Assembly: GCA_005223375.1 (NCBI GenBank) | Contig: RXOD01005453.1 | Coordinates: 1-13,982 of the forward strand | From: Amoebophrya sp. AT5.2 | Taxonomy: Eukaryota > Sar > Dinophyceae > Syndiniales > Amoebophryaceae | Length of the DNA stretch: 13,982 nucleotides | Direction of reading: 5' to 3' | Shown here: piece by piece, positions 8,056 to 13,982 of the stretch | Numbering within the stretch: position 1 is the stretch's first letter | Layout of the letters: each line of letters opens with the position of its first letter | The notes under the pieces: generated by a model | The model's database searches: none | What the model saw: only the letters and a program-made list of their open reading frames with translations | What the model was told of the DNA's origin: nothing | Program-made: the position numbers and the translations under genes

Positions 8056-9178
8056 TTAGTTCGGAACAGCAGCACCACCGCCCTTCTTGCACACGTAGAC
8101 AAAGTGTACCTGAATTCAATTAATTATGTCATTTATCATGATTAAAGTTTTTCGGCCTTGATGTAGAAGTTCTAGTATCAGAAGCAGAAGTGAAGTCGTG
8201 GTCCTCGAAATGAATCTTCTCGGAATTTTTTATACGTTGTCTTTGTCGTCTGTGGCGATGGTCGCGTTTGGCATTCTTGGCTTTTCCACTGTGTGGACCG
8301 TCACGTCCCAGCCATACTCTGGTCGCTGCAGGTACGTCAGTCGGTAGTTGGGCTGCCCATGCGATACGGATACGAAGACGCCTTTTAGGTGCATTTCCAG
8401 TGATCCAGATCGTTCTTATTTCTTTATCAGTATGTCTTTTTGGGGCCCACAGTCGCGAAAAACAAACATCGCGAAAAAGTCTTCGAGTACCCTTCGGATC
8501 GAGGACTCTGGAGATTTCGGTGAGGGCCTTTCCTATGTTGAGGGTGGAGGCTTCCCCGCAGAGAATGGAGTCCATGGTGCCCTTGTCCAGCACCGTGGGA
8601 TAGCTCCCGTCCCCATACTCCATCTGCTTCACATCCATCTGCGCATACATCAGACCTGGACGAGAAGTTTTATTTTTCTTGCAGTTGCACTAAAATTATT
8701 TGTGCCAACATCGAACGATGCCGATCATCGGACGAGTACCGCTACCGCTCGTTAGTAATAGTACCGGCTTTGTCCTTGTACTTCTCAGCCATCGCCTTCA
8801 TCGCCACTGCTGAGGAATCGATGTTTTGTATCTGCGAGTACCCCTCGTCGTACCTGCGGTAAAAAGCGAGGAAGGATTCAAAAAGCGATCATCACATGAA
8901 GCCACTGAAAACAAGGTCAAGGAGAACGAGAAGTTGTGAAAGCGTTGCATTAAACAAGGTGGGGATCACAACCACTACCACTACCACACGACGTAGAAGT
9001 ACATTTCTTCGCTCATCCTGCTGTTGCCTGCCCCCACTACCAGTACGGGCGAGGATTGCGAGGCGATGAGCGGCGCGATGATGTCTCGGACACCGCTCCA
9101 GCGCTGGTACCAATCGAAGGGCTCCGGATCCCGCGTATATCGCTCGTCCCAATAGTCGCCCTTGCCATACTGCGCCAT
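8056..9178 (-). CDS. METTL13/EEF1AKMT4-type SAM-dependent methyltransferase
   Basis: The model is join(8056..8109, 8236..8381, 8491..8655, 8765..8853, 9003..9178), 209 residues, all four introns GT-AG. Family landmarks in order: GKGDYWDERYTRDPEPFDWY (5-24), the SAM-binding motif I VLVVGAGNS (45-53), MSEEMYDEGYSQIQNIDSS (55-73) with the acidic residue after strand 2, MDVKQMEY (95-102), VLDKGTMDSILCGE (110-123), EISRVLDPKG (135-144), VSVSHGQPNYRLTYLQ (147-162), GWDVTVHTVEKP (167-178) and the end HFVYVCKK. These make a complete single-domain enzyme. Characterised relatives methylate lysines of elongation factor eEF1A; that substrate is inferred here, not shown. The donor inside the Met59 codon was chosen because it restores the family spacing exactly. 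The ATG at 9178 follows AGAGCAG. Confidence 0.93.
8110..8235 (-). other. Intron 4 of the methyltransferase gene
   Basis: The donor is GACAAC|GTATAA and the acceptor GAATTCAG|GTACAC, phase 0, 126 bases. Splicing joins DKDN to VHFVYVCKK, the conserved family C-terminus. GTA recurs at both boundaries. Confidence 0.85.
8382..8490 (-). other. Intron 3 of the methyltransferase gene
   Basis: The donor is CCGAAGG|GTACTC and the acceptor CCTAAAAG|GCGTCT, phase 1, 109 bases. Splicing joins LDPKG to VFVSVSHGQ. AAGG is present at both boundaries. Confidence 0.85.
8656..8764 (-). other. Intron 2 of the methyltransferase gene
   Basis: The donor is GCCG|GTACTATT and the acceptor CGTCCAG|GTCTGA, phase 1, 109 bases, the same length as intron 3. 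Splicing joins KYKDKA-G to LMYAQMDV. CTCGTCC occurs twice inside. Confidence 0.88.
8854..9002 (-). other. Intron 1 of the methyltransferase gene
   Basis: The donor is GAAGAAAT|GTACTTCTAC and the acceptor TTTACCGCAG|GTACGA, phase 2, 149 bases. The four bases GTAC are found at both boundaries. This choice restores SEEMYDEGYSQIQNID with family spacing; donors further downstream would insert extra residues. A (GTGGTA) micro-repeat lies near the 5' end. Confidence 0.8.
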
Positions 9179-10067
9179 CCTGCTCTATCGATATCCTATC
9201 TAGGGCTACCTGAACCTGTACCTGCTCCTCGCACTACTATAAACTTTTACTTAGTTTTAGTTTTAGAACAGCTTGCGAACCAGACAAGAAAAAAAGTAGT
9301 TCTTTTGTCCTGCGGCTGCTGTAGCTGCCCCTCCTGAATCAAATGAGAAATCAAGATGAACATCGACTGAACATTAATTTTGAGGCAGAATCAAGCGCGG
9401 TCTCTGCCTCAAACCGTAGGAGTTCACCGAAATATCGCAACCGAGCCAGCAGGGAGGATCATGTAAGTGGTACCAACGCACGGACTGATTTTCTCATCCA
9501 TCCTTGGCACATCTGTCCGTTGAGGGGCGTATGCATTCGTGTTCTAGCTGTAGTTTATCTTTTTACCTTGGTGCCCAAGAACGCGTGTAGGCCGGGTGGT
9601 CCGAACACTGCAGCTAGGTTTCATTTTCAGCCACTCCGCCTGTGGAGCTCTCTTCTCGGACAGAGGCCGCGAGCGCGCGGACCCGGAGAGCGCATTCCCT
9701 TACTGCGATAAGAAAGTCTGAATTTGATCTCGTCCGACGTCTGGCGGCGTTTCAATTTTCTTTATAAAAACGGACTCTGCAACGAACTGCATCTGCTGCG
9801 GCAGAGATCCTTGTTTCGTCCGCGATCATGATCGCAGACAAAAATTATTGTCGTATCCGAGGCCGCTCTGAGATTGGCCCGTACGCTACGAGCTGTGACG
9901 AAAAAGTTCGGTACAACGCCGGCCCATGGATGGGATAAAAAAGACTTGCATGAATCCTCCTGCGGGCGGCGGAATATTACTAGCTCGTCCCGGGAGGTGG
10001 AGGTCGTGAAATTTGATGGTTCTCCTTACAGTCGGAGTCGGTCTCGGCGCGCGTCGATGGGAACAAG
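9179..10067. other. Intergenic stretch without a supported gene
   Basis: It carries the 5' flank of the methyltransferase gene and the 3' flank of the eIF4E gene. Plus-strand frames at 9343-9711 and 9874-10110 are open, but their codon usage and content are not convincing, and the second overlaps the eIF4E last exon. A perfect 14-base palindrome lies at 9822-9835. No RNA gene was recognised. Confidence 0.5.
9822..9835. repeat. Perfect palindrome GCGATCATGATCGC
   Basis: Self-complementary over 14 bases. It extends imperfectly to about 24-30 bases through GTC/GAC and TTT/AAA pairs separated by mismatches. It lies in non-coding sequence between two genes and shares the GATCATGA core seen elsewhere in the window. 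Confidence 0.7.
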
Positions 10068-11642
10068 TCACATTCTTTCCTGGGGGGCGTCTTCCTGCGT
10101 CCCGATGTAGGTCTCTGTGCGCTTTCCGTCGTGGCTCGCGTACTTGATGGAGAACGCGTCACGATCCCCCACCTGGTGTCCGATGAAGTTTGAAATTAAA
10201 AGAACTTAACTCACACTGTGGGCTTTGTTCCGTCGTGGCAAGTCGATACTTGTCGAGATTGATTCAACACAGTGACAGTCACAGCAGTAAGTTAATGACT
10301 TATAGCTTTAAGATTAAGTTTAAGCTAAACAAGTAGAAGTACTTGCAGGATTTGCCGCAGCTTGAGATCTACTGCGCGCACGGTATCGGCGGCTCCGTTT
10401 TTGTTCCACATCTCGATCTTCCATGCTTTCTTGTACAGATGAAAAGAAACCTGTATTCGTTGTCAGTCATTCTCATTGAATCGAGTGATAAATATATTTT
10501 GATTATCTGTTTTTTAAACCTAAAGCATCGGTCGATGATGGTGAATCTTATAGGTTGAAGCTGTACCCCCAGGATTTCATCGCCCTCCGCTTCGACTTCC
10601 TTCCCGAAGTGGCCTCCTATCATCGCCAGCGCCATTTCCGTGAAGAACTTCATCCGCTCCTGCGCACCCGTTTGACTCAACACCCAGCGACCTATCGGAT
10701 TTTATATATAATCTAAAATCTTTATCTCATCTCAGTCTCACTCTTTTCTCTACTTCTGAAGTATCGGTAGAACTACAGTCGCAATGGCACCAGCATAGCT
10801 TGTCGCAAAAATTGATACTCGAAATTTTTAATCGGCCTGAGTTGTAAGTATAGGTGCTTAACAAGTAGATGAGAAGTATTTACAGTCTAATTACCTCCGT
10901 TCGCGTTCGCCTTGTCCTCCCAGAGCGGTCTGACGCCCTTCTTGAAGAGGGAGAGGCAGCCCAGCCCCTCCTGCAAGTTGTTCCACACGCGGTAGAAGTC
11001 CTGCACCGTCTTCATCTCGCACACTTTCACCAACCCCTCATCGTACTTCCCGGACTTCTTCGCGCCCAGAATCGAGAACGCGTCCTGGAAGTACAGCGCG
11101 TACGTCTTCTTCAGCGGGTATATCCTCGTGCTCCGTATTTTCATGCGATCCTCGTTGTTTTCAACATCATTCTCATCTTGCTCTTCCTCCCCACCTTCTG
11201 GTTCTACACCAGCACCACCAGCCTCTATTATTGCTTCTTCCGCGACCGCGCCCTGTTGTTCGTCGGCCTCCTGCTGCTCGATTTCCATCCTGCTGTCGAG
11301 GACCGTGAGGCTGGCGGCGTCGGTAACGGCGTCGAAATCGAAGTCCTCCTCGAACTTGTACCTCCCCAGCGCGTTCAGCTTCTCCAATGCCAAATTCCGG
11401 GCGAGAATCTTCCCCGGTGACATCGACGTCGTCGTGTTCTTCTTGTTCAGGGAGGAGGAAGAGGAGCTAGCACTAGATGTTGTTCCGGATTTATTCATCT
11501 GCGCGAAGAGTGTCTTGCCGGCCGGTCCATTCGCCGAGCTCGGTCCGCGTCCACATTCTCCGCCCAAGCTCGTGGACGTGGTTGAATCCCGACCACCGGA
11601 CTGGCTCTTCGAGCCAGTAGAAGATGTTGGCGCGGGAGTCAT
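10068..11642 (-). CDS. eIF4E: eIF4E-family mRNA cap-binding protein with long acidic N-terminus
   Basis: Binds the mRNA 5' cap in translation initiation or repression. The model is join(10068..10190, 10343..10450, 10567..10691, 10895..11642), about 367 residues. Residues 1-170 are disordered: Ser/Thr-rich, then Glu-rich. The fold begins at YPLKKTYALYF (175-185), then VQDFYRVWNNL, LFKKGVRPLWEDKANANGGR, MIGGHFGKE (288-end of exon 2 region), KKAWKIEMWNKN and FIGHQVGDRDAFSIKYASHD. Cap-stacking Trp102 (human numbering) and Glu103 are kept as W241-E242, and Trp166 as W306. Positions equivalent to Trp43, Trp46, Trp56 and Trp73 are Tyr, and Arg157 is Tyr. Tyr or Phe at positions 43 and 56 is the pattern of class II (4E-HP-like) members. 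Introns 1 and 2 are GT-AG; the last junction has no in-frame GT-AG solution, so the exon 4 start is approximate. Confidence 0.9.
10191..10342 (-). other. eIF4E intron 3 with unresolved acceptor
   Basis: The donor CTGCAA|GTACTTC is clear and phase 0. Exon 4 must be read as AAC TTC ATC GGA (NFIGHQ), but no AG precedes a codon boundary in that frame before an upstream in-frame TAA. A non-canonical 3' end or a tiny extra exon is required. The hairpin CAAGTA-GAAG-TACTTG (10330-10345) spans the donor. Confidence 0.55.
10451..10566 (-). other. Intron 2 of the eIF4E gene
   Basis: The donor is CTGGGG|GTACAG and the acceptor GAATACAG|GTTTCT, phase 0, 116 bases. Splicing gives GDEILG-VSFHLYKKAWKIEMW, which matches the family spacing from Gly to the conserved Trp exactly. 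Confidence 0.85.
10692..10894 (-). other. Intron 1 of the eIF4E gene
   Basis: The donor is GGAG|GTAATTAG and the acceptor CCGATAG|GTCGCTG, phase 1, 203 bases. Splicing joins KANANGG to RWVLSQTG, as expected for the conserved Gly-Gly-x-Trp. AGGT is present at both boundaries. Confidence 0.88.
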
Positions 11643-12037
11643 ATTTTCTTTCGACTACCTGCGAACTGCTGCTACAGCTGCACAGACGAGATAACTAAGA
11701 AAACCTCTCCACCACGACTCTCCAGCAGTATGCAAATCCTGGACGGCGCACGGACTATAAAGCAAGCTTTGATATTGATCATTTTGTCAATTTTTTTTTT
11801 GAATGATGATGATCTCTACTCACGTCAAGAACGACTCGGTCTGAAATTAATCAGAGCTAAGCGTTTATCTCTATGTCAGGGGGCGGGGGATTGCGGGTTC
11901 CGAGCCTCTCTATGTATTTGCATCGATAATTTGTTGATGTGCTAAATGAGTATTCAAGCACTACAGCAAGATCGGAATCACGAGAACCACTCGGCGTCGT
12001 TTGCGGTTGCCCCGTGCTCGTGGGCGGCAGCAGCTAA

Positions 12038-12379
12038 GGAAGAACGTGCTGCCGCTGCGTAGCGCTGCCGCTACGGCTGCGCTGGACTCGCGTGGACCGA
12101 GTCGCGGCCCGCTGCGAAGCGCTCCTGTCCACTTGGACCGGGGACGAAGCGGGCCTCGTCTGTAATGCCGGGGGAAAAAGACACCCAATGGAGGTCATGC
12201 ATCCAACGGAGGACACCCAAGGCAGAAAGACACCCACTGGTCATGTCCCCCACGACGCCTTGGACACGCATGTGCATCCGCAGGCGCACACTAAGTCCGA
12301 AGCAGCACTGCAAAAAGCCTACCCGTCAGTGTCCACTTCGGAGGCACTGCACGACGCGACGGAGCAGCTGAGAGTTTGA
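12038..12379 (+). other. Coding-like open frame on the plus strand
   Basis: The frame is open from after TAA (12035) to TGA at 12377-12379, with many G/C third positions in its first half (VAARCEALLSTWTGDEAGLV). There is no ATG until well inside. The region also contains hairpins and three GACACCC repeats, so the open frame may be a by-product of GC-rich repeats. No homology was recognised; it could be an exon of a plus-strand gene. Confidence 0.2.
12297..12342. repeat. Interrupted hairpin
   Basis: CCGAAG pairs with CTTCGG and, inside, CACTG pairs with CAGTG. A further small hairpin GAGAGT-TTG-ACTCTC follows at about 12369-12383, and CGTAGCG-CTGC-CGCTACG lies at 12058-12075. Confidence 0.5.
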
Positions 12380-12483
12380 CTCTCATCTTCCTCTTTCTTT
12401 TTCTCTTTCAGTTTCTTTAATTACCTCACAACTAGAACAATCTAGAGATCGGTGAGACGGAGACCCAAAGAAGATCGGAGCGA

Positions 12484-12538
12484 CAGCACGTGTCTGGTTC
12501 TCCGACTTGCGCAGAGACGGAGAACCAGGAACGTGCTG
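12484..12538. repeat. Long inverted repeat (hairpin)
   Basis: CAGCACGT, two unpaired bases, then CTGGTTCTCCG pairs with CGGAGAACCAG, two bases, ACGTGCTG across a 13-base loop: 19 of 21 positions pair. The 3' arm overlaps the second copy of the 18-base direct repeat. Confidence 0.8.
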
Positions 12539-12750
12539 CCGCTGCGGACACAGCATTTTGTCATTTTGTTTCACTCAGTACTTTCTTATGACCTGTTGAA
12601 CGACGCACGGACCAGTGTTCATTTCTTTTTTCTTTTTTGCAGTGTACAGTGGACCTTTCAGTACACAAAGGATTTGAGTTTTCGCTCAGTCTATTAGTCT
12701 CAGCGCGGTACTTCTTGTTGCCTTAGAACATAGAAGTTTTCTTTTGGAAG

Positions 12751-12996
12751 ATGATCATTAACGACGACGTCGACGAGCGGCTGGAAACAGGTCGAGCGCC
12801 ACGCTTTAAAGGAGGTCGGCATGATTGGGACTGCTTTGGGACTGCTCCCAGGCGGTTCTGGGCCGAGCTGTCGTCCGACCAGAAAAAGGAGTCAGAGATG
12901 GTCGTCCCCACTCGAGGCGAAAGAAAAGTCCTGTCGTCGTCTATAAATCATTCTTGCGCGCGAGAGTCTCAAGAACCCACTTGCTCAGAGCACTGA
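12751..12996 (+). CDS. Candidate small plus-strand ORF, function unknown
   Basis: ATG to TGA encodes 81 hydrophilic residues beginning MIINDDVDERLETGRAPRFK, with a Trp-containing middle (RRFWAELSSDQKKE). Third positions are moderately GC-rich. Its stop overlaps the ATG at 12996 (TGATG). A second frame over the same bases is also open and continues into the next segment, so only one of the two may be real. No family was recognised. Confidence 0.3.
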   Translation: MIINDDVDERLETGRAPRFKGGRHDWDCFGTAPRRFWAELSSDQKKESEMVVPTRGERKVLSSSINHSCARESQEPTCSEH

Positions 12997-13178
12997 TGCG
13001 TCGTAAGTATGTTGTCCTACTTCAACTTATACTATGCTACCTAATTTTTATGGTCTTGATCTTGTTCTTGATCCTAGATGAATATGCTATGTGTAATGAT
13101 CTTCCAGACGCTTCATGTGCGCGGGCAAAATGCGGTCTGCCATTGGTGAAGAAACAGTCGTGTGGACAGTGTGAGTAA
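12996..13178 (+). CDS. Candidate small Cys-rich plus-strand protein, spliced or membrane-anchored
   Basis: Unspliced, the frame from ATG 12996 gives 60 residues: MRRK, a hydrophobic run of about 23 residues (LLQLILCYLIFMVLILFLIL), then a tail with six Cys ending KKQSCGQCE. The hydrophobic run coincides with a well-formed 75-base intron (13003-13077) whose removal keeps the frame. The same frame is open upstream to at least 12825, so it may be the 3' part of a longer gene. No homology was recognised. Confidence 0.3.
   Translation: MRRKYVVLLQLILCYLIFMVLILFLILDEYAMCNDLPDASCARAKCGLPLVKKQSCGQCE
13003..13077 (+). other. Probable plus-strand intron
   Basis: The donor GCGTC|GTAAGTATG is close to consensus. 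The interior has CTACCTAATTTTT as a possible branch region and a T-rich tract, and the acceptor is TTGATCCTAG|ATGAAT. It is 75 bases, a multiple of three, with no in-frame stop in the open frame around it. Confidence 0.5.
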
Positions 13179-13185
13179 TTCAGGA

Positions 13186-13204
13186 GATGGCTATTTCAGC
13201 CATG
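13186..13204. repeat. Small perfect hairpin
   Basis: ATGGCT-ATTTC-AGCCAT shortly after the candidate plus-strand stop. ATGGCT recurs downstream near 13222. It may be part of a 3' untranslated region. Confidence 0.45.
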
Positions 13205-13304
13205 AGCTCTGAATGCTGTCCATGGCTATGTCGTACTCCTAGCAGAGGCCGCGCGTCCGGTTTCATCCCCCTTCATTTATCTTCCACGTCAACATGATCC
13301 TATG

Positions 13305-13310
13305 AATAAA
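13305..13310 (+). promoter_or_regulatory. AATAAA, possible polyadenylation signal
   Basis: It lies about 127 bases after the candidate plus-strand stop and is followed by an A/T-rich stretch. This fits a plus-strand transcript ending here, tail-to-tail with the minus-strand gene that stops at 13410. A six-base match alone is weak. Confidence 0.3.
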
Positions 13311-13409
13311 ACTTTGAGTTAAAAATAAGATTCTTTTTTATTTAAATCGGTGTCGAGCAGCACCGAGTCCGAGTGCTCCATCGAGTTCGAGTCAACCTTC
13401 TTTATTTTA

Positions 13410-13982
13410 CTACTTCTCGTCGAGCGCCAGCATGGCTAGCGCGATTCTTTTCCGTCCATAACTCATCACTTCGAGCCCGACGCCCCAATCGTGACAGATC
13501 CATTTCATTTTCCACCCTCCGTTGTGGCTGTTTGAAGTGAGCTCGTGTCTTCCGAAAATCGTCGCCGGCAACGAGCCAAGAGCTGGCAGCGACATCATGT
13601 TGCGCGTGACCATTTCGGTTTGCGATGCGCGTTGCGTTGCGACCTGGCTCATTTCTGTGTCAACATCCTTATCGTCGACCACGACTCGCAATTCCTCCTC
13701 CTCTTCCTCATCAGTGGAATTTCTGCCGGAGCAGAGTACAGCCTCTTTCTCGGAGGACTGGAGGCAAACGTCGTTGTCCTCCAGTCCTTCCAGAAGGGCC
13801 TCGTGCTGGTGCTCCTGCCTATGTTCCTTCACGACCGGCTTCTCCCCGACCCCCGCCTGGCACAGGCGCTTGTACGCGCCGGGCGCCCCGACCGAGGCTC
13901 TCGCGGCGCCTGCTCCGCTTCTTCCGTTTGCGTTTCCGTTTCCATTTGCATCGTCTCCGCGCCGACGTGGTCCCGCGGCAGC
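13410..13982 (-). CDS. Partial gene of unknown function, enters from right edge
   Basis: The minus-strand frame is open from the window edge to TAG at 13410-13412, about 190 residues. The edge part is Gly/Ala/Asn-rich (DDANGNGNANGRSG), then GAYKRLCQAGVGEKPVVKEH, a Gln/Glu/His-rich helix (EALLEGLEDNDV), an acidic run of six Glu, and a compact C-terminus with aromatic residues (GGWKMKWICHDWGVGLEVMS, then RKRIALAMLALDEK). Codon usage matches the other genes. The C-terminal 75 residues look folded, the rest disordered. No domain was recognised, and the start and any introns lie outside the window. Confidence 0.65.
   Translation of the reverse strand, partial: AAAGPRRRGDDANGNGNANGRSGAGAARASVGAPGAYKRLCQAGVGEKPVVKEHRQEHQHEALLEGLEDNDVCLQSSEKEAVLCSGRNSTDEEEEEELRVVVDDKDVDTEMSQVATQRASQTEMVTRNMMSLPALGSLPATIFGRHELTSNSHNGGWKMKWICHDWGVGLEVMSYGRKRIALAMLALDEK

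Larger units (their letters stand above)
12042..12546. repeat. Segment bounded by 18-base direct repeats
   Basis: GAACGTGCTGCCGCTGCG occurs at 12042-12059 and again at 12529-12546, in the same orientation, enclosing 469 bases. The enclosed part has further short repeats (AAAGACACCCAxTGG at about 12177 and 12227; AGATCGG and AGACGGAGA units near 12445-12520). Confidence 0.65.
11643..13409. other. Long stretch without a firm gene
   Basis: About 1.77 kb between eIF4E and the right-edge gene. From 11643 to 11960 nothing gene-like is seen beyond the eIF4E 5' flank. From 11966 to 12546 there are hairpins and short repeats. From about 12384 onward plus-strand splice-like signals occur: long pyrimidine tracts ending in CAG at 12411 and near 12643, and GTAAGT at 13003. 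A polyadenylation-like AATAAA lies at 13305. A plus-strand spliced transcript is possible. Confidence 0.4.

Noticed and set aside
8975..9002. Later donors (GTCGTG, GTAGTG) for methyltransferase intron 1
   Set aside because: They would insert up to six extra residues between the SEEM motif and NID; the GTAC donor at 9002 restores family spacing exactly.
9343..9711. Plus-strand open frame of 122 codons
   Set aside because: AT-rich first half, no codon bias, no motif; probably intergenic.
12000..12400. CRISPR-like array
   Set aside because: The repeats are few, irregular and degenerate, with no constant spacers, and the genomic context is eukaryotic.
13180..13230. GGCTATTTCAGCC resembling part of a dinoflagellate spliced leader
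   Set aside because: It does not match the known leader sequence and is just a small hairpin; no leader gene was found on either strand.

Overview
The window looks like nuclear DNA of a protist. Coding stretches are GC-rich, especially at third codon positions. Genes are packed tightly and split by short introns of about 75 to 230 bp. No bacterial operon or ribosome-binding-site signals were seen. The membrane-anchored, class 2-type dihydroorotate dehydrogenase fits many eukaryotes. The one-sided gene orientation, GTAC-starting introns and intron-boundary repeats would suit an alveolate of the dinoflagellate or Syndiniales kind. That placement is an inference: no spliced-leader gene or other decisive marker was found.

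Layout, left to right. At 1-284 there is a minus-strand coding exon of unknown function running off the left edge. A large minus-strand gene at 350-3107 (three exons, 789 residues) encodes an apparently mitochondrial, membrane-anchored thioredoxin-like protein with a C-x-x-C motif and a C-terminal coiled coil; the left-edge exon may be its continuation. A gap of about 0.8 kb follows. At 3922-5298 lies a minus-strand gene for a long, mostly disordered protein of unknown function. A spacer holds short broken coding-like segments at 5550-5780. At 5839-7455 is an intronless minus-strand dihydroorotate dehydrogenase. At 8056-9178 is a five-exon minus-strand gene for a METTL13/EEF1AKMT4-type methyltransferase. 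At 10068-11642 is a four-exon minus-strand gene for an eIF4E-family cap-binding protein with a long acidic leader. The stretch 11643-13409 has no firm gene: it holds repeats and hairpins (11966-12546) and a candidate plus-strand spliced transcript (about 12751-13310). A further minus-strand gene of unknown function enters from the right edge (13410-13982).

All confident genes lie on the minus strand, as in the unidirectional gene blocks known from dinoflagellates and trypanosomatids. The genes do not form an obvious pathway: pyrimidine synthesis, translation initiation, probable elongation-factor methylation and a mitochondrial thioredoxin-like protein sit side by side as housekeeping neighbours.

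The most unusual points are a cysteine in place of the expected catalytic serine of a class 2-type DHODH; introns bounded by 3-5 base direct repeats, many starting GTAC, and an eIF4E junction that no GT-AG pair can explain; a coding-like segment just past the methyltransferase stop that is phase-compatible as an alternative C-terminus; and a plus-strand 75-base intron whose retention would add a hydrophobic membrane segment.
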